A stretch of DNA of 36,957 nt from Pleurotus djamor (GCA_029747585.1 JAPEVF010000451.1:1-36957); one strand, 5' to 3'. Positions 10,852 through 22,926 are shown, counted from the first letter of the stretch. The notes: generated by a model not told the origin, from the sequence alone. Numbers and translations: made by a program.

Positions 10852-13365
10852 GGTATGGAGAGTGACGGAAAGGGGGTGGATTGACAATGGAACATTATCT
10901 TGAAGCATTCCTTTTATCCGTCTCTGATATCTTCATGATGAGGCTCAATAGACGCCATTACGTGGTGAGGCTAACGTGAGAGCCTCAGGCGAGAGCACCT
11001 GGTTTGTGTGGTGTGAAGGAAACCTATCAATAAGGGCAAAACAATCAAGGAACAGATAGGCCAGAAGTCAAAGCACTGCCAAAGCGATTGTGACGGGTCT
11101 TTCAGATGGTGATGCAACAGCATTGACTCACTTCAAAAGCATCCTATGGGCAAGCAGTTTGTGGCGGTCAAGCATGGCTACATAGGCGACTCAAATTTAG
11201 AACCTAAGTGTTCTATCGCTCTCAGCATCACGGGTTAATTGAACTTCCTGGCGCCCGGAGCGCTAGAATACGGGGATATGGTGCATGCTGAGTGGCTGAA
11301 TGACGTTGAAGGAACTACTTACGCGCTGGGATGAATGATATGACGATAATGATCGAATTGACATGCTTTTTGCTCATCCGTGGGCGCTTGCCAGAGGTTG
11401 GAGGCATTGAACTTTTTGAGGTAAACAAGGTATATAGCGACGCGCACGCAGACACAGAGAGACAGAAGTGAGATTGAATGGACGTGGTCCACTTTTCGGC
11501 TTGCTGTCTATATTATTTACCTCCAAGGTCGCATCGGTGTAGCACAAGCGCGAATAAGTTGGCTAAACTTAGGCTCAACAGCTTTGGTCCAACAGCTACC
11601 ATGTGTGGGGCCGGAAATACGGAGCCATAAGCCTTCGGTGTTTCGGAGAGGGCTATATTCTTTGGAGGAGTATCGCGATACCAACATGAGGGGAGGTCTG
11701 GACAAGGCCAGGAACAAGCCTTCATTGGACGATTTAAACTCCGTTTCAACGTCGGTTGCACCATACTTACTTTGTACTTACTTTAACATTTTATGGGGCG
11801 AACAGTGAGTACTGAGTACCGAATACCGAATATTGAAGCATCATATCATTAGAGGAATCGCTAATGAGGACGACTCGTCACTAAGGATGACAAATGCCAA
11901 TAAGTTATCGACCGTGTCGGTGAATCTACGCTCAAAGAAGGGATGTTTATTCTGCAAGAAAGCGATCAAGACGCGCAATGAAGAAACCAACATTGGTTAG
12001 CTTGGTTTACATCTTCTGGTTTACGGGGTTATTTACGAGCCGTTCTAGGAGGTATGGGACCTATCGCGCCTTGTTCGCTTCGACGTTTCAGAGGGCGCTT
12101 GAGATTGATCTGCTGTCTACTATACATCGGGGGAAACAAAACGCCATCATGAGCCACAGGATTTTGGTTAGGCGCAGAAGATCTGATGCTGGAGTTCACC
12201 TACCCGAAGGATGCGATGAGCGAAGTTCGTAGAACAGCCACGTATAACATTGGTACTGGTTTACCCAACATAGGGAGTTCCATCGTCAACCCAATACGCC
12301 CTCAACGGCGAGTTTGCACCGTCTTCTTGCTTAGAGCTGCATTAAAGTCGGGGGAAATTGACAAGACGTTACGTACCATGGGATTCAGGAACACTAAGAT
12401 TGACGGCCTAGAGGACTAGTCATTTAATGTTTAAGTGGCAATGCGTTAGTAGGAGAAGGGGAAGAAGGGGAACAGGCGTTTTGGGCTTGAGAAGATGGTC
12501 AAAATTCACCTTACTTAGCTTTGGAGGTTGCGAAGAGTGCTTCTATGTGAAGTCGGTCGTAACCGCTGCCGTGTGTGTGTGAGAGAAGAGAGCCTGTCTA
12601 CGAAGAAAGTCAGTGATGATCGGTGATCATTGACACGACAACGAGAACCCCCGTGTGGACTAGTGAAACGACTTCGCATGTGTCCTTAAGGTTTGAATGT
12701 GAGGGGGTTTCCTCCCACCAAGAAAAGTAACTTGAAAACCTTTTAGCCTTAGCGCAGCTGAGGACGGGTACAGTACGTTGAACCCTGTGTATCGTTATCA
12801 TATCAGGGGAGATACACCTTGTCGAGGGAATGTAAGAAACCGGATCCACGTAAAGGGCATGGGTAAAGAGCTCGACCACGGTCCGAACTGTGATTTTGAG
12901 AAGAACTGGCGGGAAAAGCGCCAGTGAAAGTTATTGCTCAGCGTTTCGTAGTGCAGGCGGTGTAAGGAGACGATTTCGAGGGAGCCCAAGGACGAACGTC
13001 CCAATATGGGTGGCTTTCATAAGTACGCAGCCTGCGTCTATGAACACAGTAGCACGAAGCCATCAGATCGTAGCACACGGTAACGTTCGACAGACGACTG
13101 GGTACGCACTTCCAAACATCGAATAGTGCCCACATTGCGCCCAGCACGGAAGACGCTCCGTGACATAACGGTTCAACGTTCAGCTGTAATCCTATCTCCA
13201 ATTTCAACCTGCTATCGCGCGAACCTTCCTGACATGTGTTTTCTTTTCCCGTGCACACCGTCGCATAGTTTGCGATTCTCGCCTATTTGTTGAGGGTCAT
13301 GTTGATTGCGTAAATATTATGACATCGTTCTAATGAACCAACTTTCTTCTGATGATATCTGACGC
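10852..13365. other. 2.5-kb intergenic stretch, no gene supported
   Basis: Only short unrelated frames are present; none shows a family motif, and I could not join any through good splice sites. A GAGTACTGAGTACCGA-type minisatellite lies at about 11806-11835. A noncoding transcript or a small lineage-specific gene cannot be excluded by eye. Confidence 0.45.
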
Positions 13366-15847
13366 CTAACCAAAGGGTTCAGTGTCCGGCGGAGATCGTT
13401 GATAGTTTGACACTACCTTCTCTGCGATCGCATATACAGTGGCCATAGGTGTAGCACCAATCTGCAAGGGGATGATACCAGCATCGACCACACGAAGGTT
13501 TGTGGTTCCATAGACCAAAAGCTCGGGGTCAACTACTCCACCCAAGTCCTTCGGAGCCATTGCGGTGCTTCCTACAGGGTGGAAGATGGTTGTGATGTTT
13601 GCTCTAATCCATCTAAAAACGGTCCATTAATTAGTCGACGAACTCAGATAGAAGTTCAACGAGGATGTGAACACACGTCGTCAACGATTCATCTGTATCA
13701 GCAACTGCCGGGAAATCAACGATGCCGGTCACGATTGCTCCAAGGGGGCCAGTCTTAGATAGTGTTTGCATGAAACGGAGTAATTGGACTAATGCCTTGA
13801 TATCTGTTGGGTAGCTTAGTTTGGCATTGTCACCGTCGGTGAGAAGTTAAGAGAAGCCCGACCATATTCTCGGCTCAGGTAATTGTGGTCAATGGCTGGC
13901 TTGGCCGTAGGATCGGAGCTGCTTAGGTGCTAGGAAGGAAAGGACATTGAGCTATTCATGTCTACGACTATACTTGAAAGGGACGTACGACATGTCCTCG
14001 GCTTTTGGGATGCTGTACAAGGAATGGCAGTAAATGTTCAGTTCGTTCCTTAGAGACGCCGAGACTCACAAGGTGACAGATAGGAAGCCACAGGCTCATG
14101 CTCCCATCTGGTAGGGGGACTCCGGCAGCACCAGGGAGATTAGCAAACATCACTTCGGCCTCGGAGATAGACCGATCCCTCTCGTCTAACCATCTCTTCT
14201 CAATTGTAAACTGGGCACGTTCAAGGGGCGTCGTTTGGTCTGAATTAATGTACCCATCGAGTAAGGTAACCAGTTCAGCGTATGCTGCCTCGTCTGATAC
14301 ATCAGAGAGAGACGAAAACAAAAAGGGACCACCAGTTGAGGTGGATTTTGCACTGGAGTAGGTTTTAACATCGGCGAGAAATTATTCGAAGAAACGTGCA
14401 AGCTCACTCTTTCCCAGGAATATTCTCGATGGTGTCAGAGATAGGGATGACGGTCAAGGCACCTAGGCCAAGTGTGAGAAGACGGTTTCAGTCTAGCGAT
14501 CAACCTACTCTGGGCTTCTGGCGACAGGGTGAAATTTAAAGAGATCATAAGATGATCCTGAAGATTTTCGCCGACGGGGAGGTCAATGACCGAATCGATA
14601 CCGAATTGGTTCAGTATCTTCGGTTTTCCGATGCCAGACAACTCCAAAAGTTGTGGAGATCCGTAAGCACCTAGCGGAGGATGCTGAGAACTGACGTAAC
14701 ACCGAAATGGACTGGGACGAACCTGAGGCAAGAATGACCTCTCTTTTGGCTTTGACGGTGTATGAGACCCCGTCGGATAAGAATTCGACACCTTGCGCGA
14801 CAACGCCGTCGTTTGAGGGCGCGAGTACGATCTTGGTGGCATGAGCTCCCGCAAGGACACACAGATTGCTTCTACCCTGCGCTTGCTTGAGGTAAGTCAC
14901 CGCAGCGTGTTCACGAGTCCCTTTCTCTCCATCGACCGCCCGTGCAACATTGCTGACGCCAGTAGGTGTACCTCCATTGGGATCATCGTTAAGCTTGAAT
15001 GATAGCTGCTCTGCTGCTTCAACGAATGGGGGAATGAGGGACGAGTACCACGTGTTGAACGAGGTCTACGTAGAGTAAAGAAGTTCAGCCTCTCGGAAAC
15101 CAACGAAGAGTGTGGGAATGCCCCAACCTTGACTGGGCCATCGGTACCTTGATGAACGGTAACATTGCCGGTGTTGGGAATAATTGCGTTTTCTTGAGGT
15201 GTATGAGCTTGCGCCTTCTTGAAATAAGGCAGCAGCCCTTCAAAATCCCAGCCAGGGTTCCCCAGGGCTGCGATGGCATCGTATTCGTGCTTACTGGCCC
15301 TCTGGAACCTGAGGTCAGAAGGAAAACACGTCCAACACATCGAGAGATACATACCGTCCACATGAGCGCATTCATCGCACTACAGCCTCCAAGAAGCTTC
15401 CCACTAGGGAGGTGTTCAAATACAGGGATGGACGGGCTCGTCAGGCATACTCACCGAGGAAGGTTGAAGACCTTGTCATTGGCATGAACTTGAGGTGAAG
15501 TTTCGAATCCCCAGGAATACGCAGGGCTATACACAGTGGCGAGCCATCCTCCTGCGTACATACAACTTCCAGTTAACACAAGAGTGTCAATATCCAAATC
15601 AAGAGAGACGTACCTGCGGATGCGACGAGAGGGTCATCGGACATGTTGGCCCCAGCCTCCAGGACGCCGACGGTTACATGTGGATCTTCGGACAACCTGA
15701 CGCTAGAATCAGAACTAACTGTCCTTTGAAGGACGCGAGACCTCACCTCGAAGCTAACACAAGGCCAGCCGTGCCTCCACCTACGATGACGAAGTCAAAA
15801 TCTTGAGCAGAGAACGCCGTCGCGTCGTCAATGATGTTGCTTAGCAT
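13366..15847 (-). CDS. GMC oxidoreductase (FAD-dependent, AAO-like group)
   Basis: FAD-dependent alcohol oxidase or dehydrogenase of the glucose-methanol-choline family. Thirteen exons give exactly 604 codons: 15847-15747, 15696-15614, 15551-15455, 15403-15355, 15301-15128, 15065-14723, 14670-14509, 14462-14408, 14352-14070, 14012-13989, 13929-13863, 13803-13677 and 13612-13366. The dinucleotide-binding GGGTAG is at residues 23-28, GKLLGGCSAMN at about 95-105, the ELSGIG and GENLQDH signatures mid-protein, and GVVDPELLV near the end. The first catalytic His is H533 in FHPVGST. The residue expected to be the second catalytic His/Asn aligns with T576 (IGATPMATVYA). There is no signal peptide, so it is probably intracellular. 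Two donors are weak (GTTGGG, GTTCGT). The 46-nt intron at 14463-14508 leaves a short loop after SPEAQ. The substrate is unknown. Confidence 0.85.
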
Positions 15848-16917
15848 GTTGGAGGCTAGTGCGTTCGGTGCGAAGCGAGATGTTATCTTCTTAACGGGCG
15901 CAGGTCAATTCGAGATATCGATAGGTTCAGTGGGCTAGATTTATATCATCACCGGCGCCGTTGTGTGCGTGACCGAAGCTGAGACACTATCGCTGGGGCC
16001 GACTCGGAGATTATCACGACATACCTGGCCGTCAATAGCCAGGTTAGCTTCGGGAACCCTGTCCTTTACCCCAATGGACCTCTGAAGCGTCGAAAAGTGG
16101 CATCCGGCCCCTTCACGAGCACTACGAATGCTGACAACTCTGTCCCTTTGGCCTTGATGCCACATTGGCAGGAGATATATGAAGACCACTGCTCGACGTT
16201 GAAAAACCCAATTGACTACATGCAGGCCGCAAGGTTTTGCGTACGTCATTCGCAACGCGTGATGCAAACCTTGCAGTGGCGAGAGGGGATATAAACGAAC
16301 CAAAAACGAACAAGGGCTCCGAAGACAACGGGAGATTTTCAGTTTGAGTCGAAGTAGTCAGCAAGTCCAACGCGGAAGGTTCGATTTCAAAGCGATGAAC
16401 GCATGAACGCATGACCGTTGCAATAGCATTGAAGGTGTTGCACGAGATGGCCAGAGATCTGGTGGCAAAGGAAGCGTTTGCAGCATCGTGATGATGACAA
16501 GGGTAGTCTGGGTAGAAGAAGGAACACGCGCCTATTTACGGCCAAGTTGAACGCAGCCCGCCAGGATGATCATACATTTGGAAGACAAGTGATGTATACA
16601 TACGATGTACTTTGACAATGGAAGGTGATGGCGAGAGTGATTGCTATGTATACTTCGACAAGACAAAAAGGGAGAAAAGTTTTCAAGTTCGAACTACCCA
16701 TTAAGAGAGAGAGATATGTGATTGCCCAACCAACCAAAACAACCGGTCAAATCGGTAAAGGAGGGGATAGGTGTGGTAGCAATGATGTCGAGCATGTAGT
16801 AAACAGATGGAGAGTAAGCATACATTGAGCACAAAAGGGTGGCACCAATTAGTTTCTTGCGCGTCAGGAACGGCAGGATAGATGTACGAAATTATGGTAG
16901 GCTGAGAGGGACCACGT
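15848..16917. other. Intergenic stretch, no gene seen
   Basis: This lies upstream of the GMC gene and downstream of NAP1. The GMC frame extends a little upstream of 15847 without another ATG and meets a stop, so no extra N-terminal exon was accepted. No other coding signal was found. Confidence 0.5.
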
Positions 16918-18392
16918 TCACTGTTGCTTGCATTCCTCGAGCTTGGTGTCTCCGCCAGCTCCAGCAGCGGCAAGTCGTTTACGAGGAACTNGGGGGGATG
17001 TCGTCATCTTCGTCCTATTGGAGATCGGTTGAGTCAAGAACGGTGGAAAAATGCTGTCCTGACGTACACTATCTTCGAAGGCATCACCATCCTCATCTTC
17101 ATCAAGATCTTCATACTCGTCCTCAGAGTCCATCTCATACTCGAGGGCCTTGCCAGTGAAATAATCGATGGCGCGAGGAATGATCTACGGCACAGAGGTA
17201 AGCCTAGGCCGGACGATGAAGGACAGATGTCATCACCTTTTCTTTGAAGTCTTCACCGATTTGGTAATCGAGCTCGAGTTTTGCATCGATCTCGTCAAGT
17301 TCCTCATCCTCGAGTTCGCCGCCCTCCACAGCTTCCGGAGAAGGTGGTACAGGAGGCGTGAAGAAGTTGAAGAATGATTCGGTAGGGATGGCTTTGCGGA
17401 TCAGACGGGTACGGTTGGTATCTATGGTGGAGTGTTAGGCTAATATATATGACTCGACTTCAAGATGGAGATACTCACTTTTATTCCGTTGTTTCTTGAT
17501 CTCGAACTCCTTGGTGAGATCTTTCCCGGCCTTCCACTTGATCTCGGTACCGATGGCGCGATCGTACACGAAATCTCCAGAGTAGCCAACTTCTTCCTGG
17601 TAGATGTATGTCTTCTCCAGCTTCTTGTTCTCGAAGAATTCGTTTTCAGCGAATGAGAACACGAGCTTGAACCCAGGTTTTGACTCAGGCCCCTCCGTAG
17701 GGAGGTATTCGATGGTAATGTCGGTAAGACTTTTGAGGGCTTCACCATCACGCTCGCTGATCGTTTCCATAAGGCCAGGATGGCCCATGAGCACGGTAAG
17801 CCAGAAATTGGGAACACCTGGTTCAGCCTTTTCATCCTCGGGGTCTTCCTTGGGTAGTGGCGTATAGTCTTCATCGTCCTTGACTGATTGCTTCTCTCCG
17901 GCTTCGATCTCCTCAGATGTGGGCTCGGATGCACCACTAATGATCGCATGGCGACGCTGGTACAAGGGCATCGCTAATGAGAGGTACTAATATCATTGGA
18001 GACGATCGTTAGGCGCCATGTGATACAAGATCAAAGAAAACCTGCACCTTTTTCTCCAGCTCCAAGCATTCGCGTTTGTACTGATTTTGGAGCTCATTTT
18101 GCTTGACTTGGACGCCAATCAAAGCCTCGACATTGCGCTTGGTCTTGACTGGCAGGTTCTCCACGTAGCCAGAGCTTTGGCCAACGAGAGTGTGAAGCCT
18201 GCCCTGGACCATGCCTAGCATCGCTGACTGGATAGCCGAACTCTGCTCCTCCTCAGCAGGCTCGTTATCTTCAGCAATATCAGGAACTGTGGGTCTTGAA
18301 AGACCAGATGAAATAGGAGCATGGGCCAACGGGGTGTTCTGGGGCGTAGGCGCGGTGATGTTCGATTGGGAGATCGGGACGTTGGTCGACAT
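16918..18392 (-). CDS. nap1: Nucleosome assembly protein NAP1
   Basis: Histone chaperone that binds H2A-H2B and shuttles between cytoplasm and nucleus. Exons are 18392-18048, 17986-17479, 17421-17237, 17184-17068 and 17014-16918, with introns of 52-61 nt, giving about 416 residues. Recognisable parts are the N-terminal dimerisation helix (KRECLELEKKY, then MPLYQRRHAI), the NAP core (PNFWLTVLMGHP, KGF/KPGFKLVFSFAENEFF, ESFFNFF), RAIDYFTGKALEYEM and the acidic tail (DEYEDLDEDEDGDAFED). The C-terminus is ECKQQ, a CaaX-type prenylation signal as in animal NAP1L1. The N at 16991 beside a six-base homopolymer shifts the frame; dropping it restores the canonical end. The ATG at 18392 follows a purine-rich leader. 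This is probably a constitutive housekeeping gene. Confidence 0.95.
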
Positions 18393-18584
18393 TTTTTTCT
18401 CCTGCGAAAGGGCTAAAGGAAGGCTAAACACGTCCCAAGGGGAGTGATTTCGATGGCCCAACAAAGAAAATCTGGCGGAGTTTCGGCAACTACCTGGGCG
18501 TTTAACGCGCGTCTACACTGTTTTGGGGAAGATGGGCCAAGGGCAGACTTCACTTTGGGTTTTGGTTCCGATTCACCGAGGACA

Positions 18585-18616
18585 TGATGCATGGTACCTT
18601 TGATGCATGGTACCTT
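18585..18616. repeat. 16-bp perfect tandem duplication
   Basis: TGATGCATGGTACCTT occurs twice back to back (18585-18600 and 18601-18616). It lies about 200 bp upstream of the NAP1 start, so it could affect that promoter; this is inference. Confidence 0.85.
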
Positions 18617-19671
18617 GACGCCGGGGACGCGTTCCTTTCGCGTACCACCCAACAGAGTCGTGTTGGTGTCGCCATCTTACCAGGGGTGATTCACAGGGGC
18701 ATAATGCATTTAAGGGTGGTTAGTACTTACATGCAGTCTTGCAAGCGGCGGTATGTTATGGAGAGAGGAGGATATTATCGAAGCGAAGACAAGTGTTACC
18801 ACTGGAATTAAGATGGCCTATATACGGAGATGTAGAGCATTCATCATAAACATCTGAGCAAAGCGCCGATTTCATAGAGACTGAGAGTACGTCTTGAGTA
18901 GTACGTCCGTTTCGACATTGTTCCTAAACGTATCGAGATCTAATCTTTCTAATGTGGTGGTAAGTCAGAGTGAATTTGGTGGCCACGATTGCTAAGGAGT
19001 GCTCTCCATGGGTAGTTGTGGCTTATACTTTAAGTAAAGGCAGGACTAGACGAATGAGTTGCTCGAGTCTCCATGCCTGGCAAATGGTCCAAGCTTTTCA
19101 TCGACACCTGAGACATGGAAAGGATGGATACCCAAGAGCACATTCCGCTTAACCCCTACTGCTCAGTGTTAGGTGAGTCATTGTCCTCTACTTCGTCGTC
19201 AAATCCCAATTACTGGTGTGGTGTCATGCAAGACAATCAGTGTGAGCCCTCGCAGTACTACCCAGAGACCTCAGCATTATAGTAGATACATGACTTATCA
19301 TGATGCGTAATTCCCGGAGTGCTGGTAGTGCTATGAAGGGCGATGCAAGAGTGGTTTCAAGAAATAAATACACAGGCCTGTGTGAGTCGATATAGCAGCC
19401 ATTGCGGTGAGTTAAAGATGAGTAGTTTGTTTGAAGGAACAGGGCGACTTGTGGGCGACTTGGACTTTATTTGTGGGCAAAGTTCAACACGCAGCGTTGG
19501 ACTTGATCAACCTCATATGGTCACTCGAGACAGGTAGAGCATAAGAAGGATTTAATTGCTCCTAATGGCGGCGTATCGAAGCGAAGCTGACCGTATTGGG
19601 CAAGATCGTTTGGGGTAGAGTGCGCGACGCGACTGGGAAAGTATTGAGAATACTTAGAGGACGATGGCGAC

Positions 19672-19708
19672 TCAGGCTCCTATAACCATCATGGTTATAG
19701 GAGCCTGA
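19672..19708. repeat. Perfect 18-bp-arm hairpin with 1-nt centre
   Basis: Arms 19672-19689 and 19691-19708 are exact reverse complements around C19690. The direct repeat GATGGCGACT flanks and overlaps the arms (19663-19672 and 19707-19716). It may be a recent template-switch event or a very small inverted-repeat element. Confidence 0.85.
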
Positions 19709-20048
19709 TGGCGACTGAGAGAAAAGGCTTGGGAACAGCAGTAAATAAGTAAACGGCTTCAATTTTGGGTGCGCGAGACCCCTTGATGACAAGCAAGGGG
19801 ACAGTCTGTGCGAGTCCGAGCCGAAAAGTCCCAAGAAAGTCCACAAGAGAAATTACAAGTCCAAACACAGTCCAATCGATCGACTGAGAAAGTCCATGAG
19901 ATAAACGCCAAGTCCGAACGACTGAGGAAAAGGGCCAACGAGGCTGTCGTTCGCAGCACGAAGAAGCGGCGGAAAGGGTGTCGAGCAGGGTCCTGGAACG
20001 AGAGTTGCGATGGCCTGGAAAGGAACCGCGAGGGGGAGCGAAAAGGGA

Positions 20049-20802
20049 TTACATGCAAACGACTCTACTTGCCTTACTTGGTTTTCTTTGAAGGGACAGC
20101 ACGAAGTTCGTGTTCGTATTCCTATGCCAGAGTCGTAGTTGAGCACAAGCCGGAAAAAGAAAAGAGAGGGACTTTTCTGATGGCGTCCGTGATGCCATGA
20201 TTACACCAAAATCCCCTGGGCTCGTATCTGAATGTGCTACATAAGAGGTCGGCGTCACCAACATACTTCATAACCATGTCGAAAAAGGCTAACAGGCATA
20301 CCTTGGGCATACCGTTCCGTTTTTGCCGTGGAAGGCACCATGGGGTTGCGACGTCCAGGAATAGACTTCGTGGTGGCTGGGAAACGGTCCAGTAGGTCAG
20401 CGGCAGCGGGTAGCAAGTCGTCTAAACTGGCCGCGATGGGATTAATTATAGCGGGAGGAGGTGGCCTGGCTGGAGCGACAAGCTTGAGCCTGAACTCGAA
20501 GCAGCGGCAGATCATGGGGTGGGGTTTGTCTGCTTTGAAGATAACGGTTTGCATCGAAATCCAAAAGAAAGGGAGCGACCGAAGGGGGACGAGGGTATTT
20601 CTTCCATCTCGTCGTCCTCAATCTCAATCACTGGAGGTTGTGGGCTATCAAACTCCTCTGAAGGTGCCCTCCCAGTCCCTTTATCGGTTCGCAACCGCTT
20701 GACATTCTTGCTTGGGTTTTGACCTCGCCTGCGCTTTGATGATGGTGGTGGTGGGTGACTTGAATCACTCTCAGGACTAGGGGAGTCGCCGGGGGCTGAC
20801 AA
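20049..20802 (-). CDS. Possible spliced gene, unknown (weak)
   Basis: Three blocks, 20802-20580, 20532-20302 and 20227-20049, join in frame through GT-AG borders (introns 47 and 74 nt) into about 210 residues. The first block looks protein-like: Ser/Pro-rich, a basic KRRRGQNPSKNVKRLR stretch resembling a nuclear localisation signal, then an acidic EIEDDEMEEIP run. The rest has no family resemblance. There is no ATG at the 5' end; a pyrimidine-rich tract ending CTATAG at about 20806 suggests an upstream exon that I could not place. It may not be a real gene. Confidence 0.25.
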
Positions 20803-21024
20803 GAACTATAGCGTGAAGGACAAGAGGAGAAGGGAAAGGACTTAGTATATGTACATGGAAACCATTTTCGGTGGGTCTGACGCCGATTTGGATACTTGAC
20901 GGTACAATACCACGTCCGTCTCTCGGCCAACGTCAAAATCCCACTCTTCGCGCATGTAGATAATATTCATTCATGCCTGAATTGAAGAAGGTAAAAGGAA
21001 ACGTCTAAAGGAGCTCTAATGGCA

Positions 21025-22926
21025 TTAAAATAGCATTTGAAGGGTGTAAGCCGTCAAGCCGGTTATCGACACAAACATGATGATGTACTGAGGAATGAGG
21101 AACGCCGACAGGTGTTCCGCGGTGCCTGTACCACTGTATACTTGGGTCAAGAATACTTGGGTCGTCGCTGTCGGCAGACACGAGAAGAATCTGACATCGG
21201 CGTTCGCATAAGTAAACCAAGCAGGATGGAGCATTTGTGGGAAACTTACATGCAGACGAAACGTAACACCTTATCTTCCGCCCGAATAACCCCTGCATTC
21301 ACAAGCCCTTGACAAATCAAAACGCCTAGGACGGGCATGATGAGTAACCTCGCAAATGCTAGAGAGGTAATCGCTCCAATGGGGAGTGAGCTCCATTGGT
21401 TGCGCGGGATTTTCAGCCGTGCTAATGCAGACCCAAGGCAGATAAGACCTAGGGGAACAGATGCTGCTCCGATGAACGTTGCAGTATCGATGATAAAAGC
21501 CAAGGGCGGCTGGCCATCAGGAGCAGGAGGTATGCCAGCGCCAGGAACGTCGACGAATAGCCCCTTGAGCTGAGGAACAACAGCGATCGGAAATGAAAGG
21601 ATGATTGCGAGCGATACAGGGGTGCATAAGGACTGGATGAATGTGATGAAGTGCTTGTAAATGACACTCCGTCGACGATAGCGGAGGATGGATGAAGTCT
21701 CCGACGTTATGCCGACGGAAACAGCAGGTGGTGTGGCTGGAGGGAGGGATTTCGATGGTCTCTCTTCACCAGTATGAGTGGGATCGAGGGGCGCATCGAC
21801 TACCGTAGGTGCCGGAGAGGTAACGAGCGATTGGCATCCAGTTGCCCAATCAGGAGGGTTGGTCTGAGGCTTACAAGCATCAGATGCCTCACCGTCACGG
21901 AAGGAAACATGCTTCGGCCTATTTTTGAGGTGAAGGTCTTCAGCAGCACTCGTCACTGGCACAACGGTAGTGCCGGCGACTTTGTCGTTTTCGGGGTGCT
22001 TCTCGTTGACAGGGCTTTCTATGTCATACGAAATTTCGCCGCTTCGATCTCGAACCTTCCGCACAGGGTGAAGGGCGAATTTTAACCAGCGGCGATGCTT
22101 TTGGCGTAACTCATGTTGCACTTCCTCGTCTTCAACTTCAGGGCCAATATAATCTTTTGCTATCAGTTGATGGCCACCACACGGAAAGAGGGTAATCTGA
22201 AGAATCAATATTGTTACTCATTTCAATGAAGAAAACCCCAGCACTCACGGCAAACACAAGGATGAACGCAGACATGTACGCAACCGACAAAGCTTGGTCG
22301 GTAGACGCGACAAATGGTGCAGAACCAGTTATGCTCATCACCACAGACGTAGCTTTTCAGACGCAGGGTTCAACGCACGATCTTTTGATAGTGAATGAAC
22401 GAACGAACGTATGTCGCCATAGTTGCCCCAGCCACCCGCGACAAGGATACCATACCGAAACCGGTGTGGCGTCCAGTAGAATTGCTTCACTATCCACGCC
22501 ATCACGATGCCGATGCTTTCGTACAACAGGGCCACCAGGACGAGAGGGCCTGTGGCGATAGTTCAATATATCGCGACCACGAGAAACAAAGACCACGAGA
22601 ACACACCTAGTGCGCTTATGTTGTCAGAGGTGAAAGCAGGTACAATTTTCGAAAACATTAGACACGGCATTGCGATATTCTGTGCGTCATTGATCATCGA
22701 ATTATGCCAAGGTTTTGGATGATCGGGCACTTACCAAGGCTACCTGGCCCGCTCCTCTGGCCGCGACCGGGGGGAAAATATCCGCCTTCGTAACGGCAAA
22801 GCCACATCCTGTACAGATGACACTGAGGGTGGTCTAGACGAGGTTGTGACTCGTAAGGCATGCGCATGCTTACAGGCGCAGCAGCGGTCTCAGTGATATC
22901 CAAATCAGTTGTCCTGCAGACAGCAT
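21025..22926 (-). CDS. AEC-type membrane transporter, paralog A
   Basis: Fungal member of the auxin-efflux-carrier-like family (Pfam Mem_trans), related to the yeast Ecm3 group; the substrate is unknown, and auxin should not be assumed. Exons are 22926-22874, 22822-22735, 22679-22607, 22549-22409, 22352-22249, 22196-21250 and 21190-21025, giving exactly 524 codons. The N-terminal membrane half contains RGAGQVALNIAMPC, AGGWGNYGDIPTSV and GSAPFVASTDQALSVAY. A hydrophilic loop of roughly 140 residues follows, then the C-terminal half (VPQLKGLFVDVPG, PPLAFIIDTATF, GAASVPLGLICLGSALARL). It ends in the TTQV..GTGTAEHLSAFLIPQ segment. This is the longest of the three paralogs because of an expanded central loop. 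Gene D lies 238 bp upstream on the same strand. Confidence 0.92.

Larger units (their letters stand above)
18393..20048. other. Intergenic stretch with short repeats
   Basis: No gene is supported. It contains a 16-bp tandem duplication (18585-18616), a long perfect hairpin (19672-19708), a 7-bp-arm inverted repeat at 19639-19655, and irregularly spaced AGTCC words from 19812 to 19914 that look like a decayed minisatellite. Confidence 0.5.

Noticed and set aside
11978..12419. Two overlapping plus-strand frames of 77-84 codons
   Set aside because: No motif, no splice partner and no repeat of the frame on comparison with any neighbour. They look like chance frames.
13366..15847. GMC gene as a pseudogene
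   Set aside because: At first the many frame changes looked like decay, but thirteen exons with GT-AG borders give exactly 604 codons in one frame.
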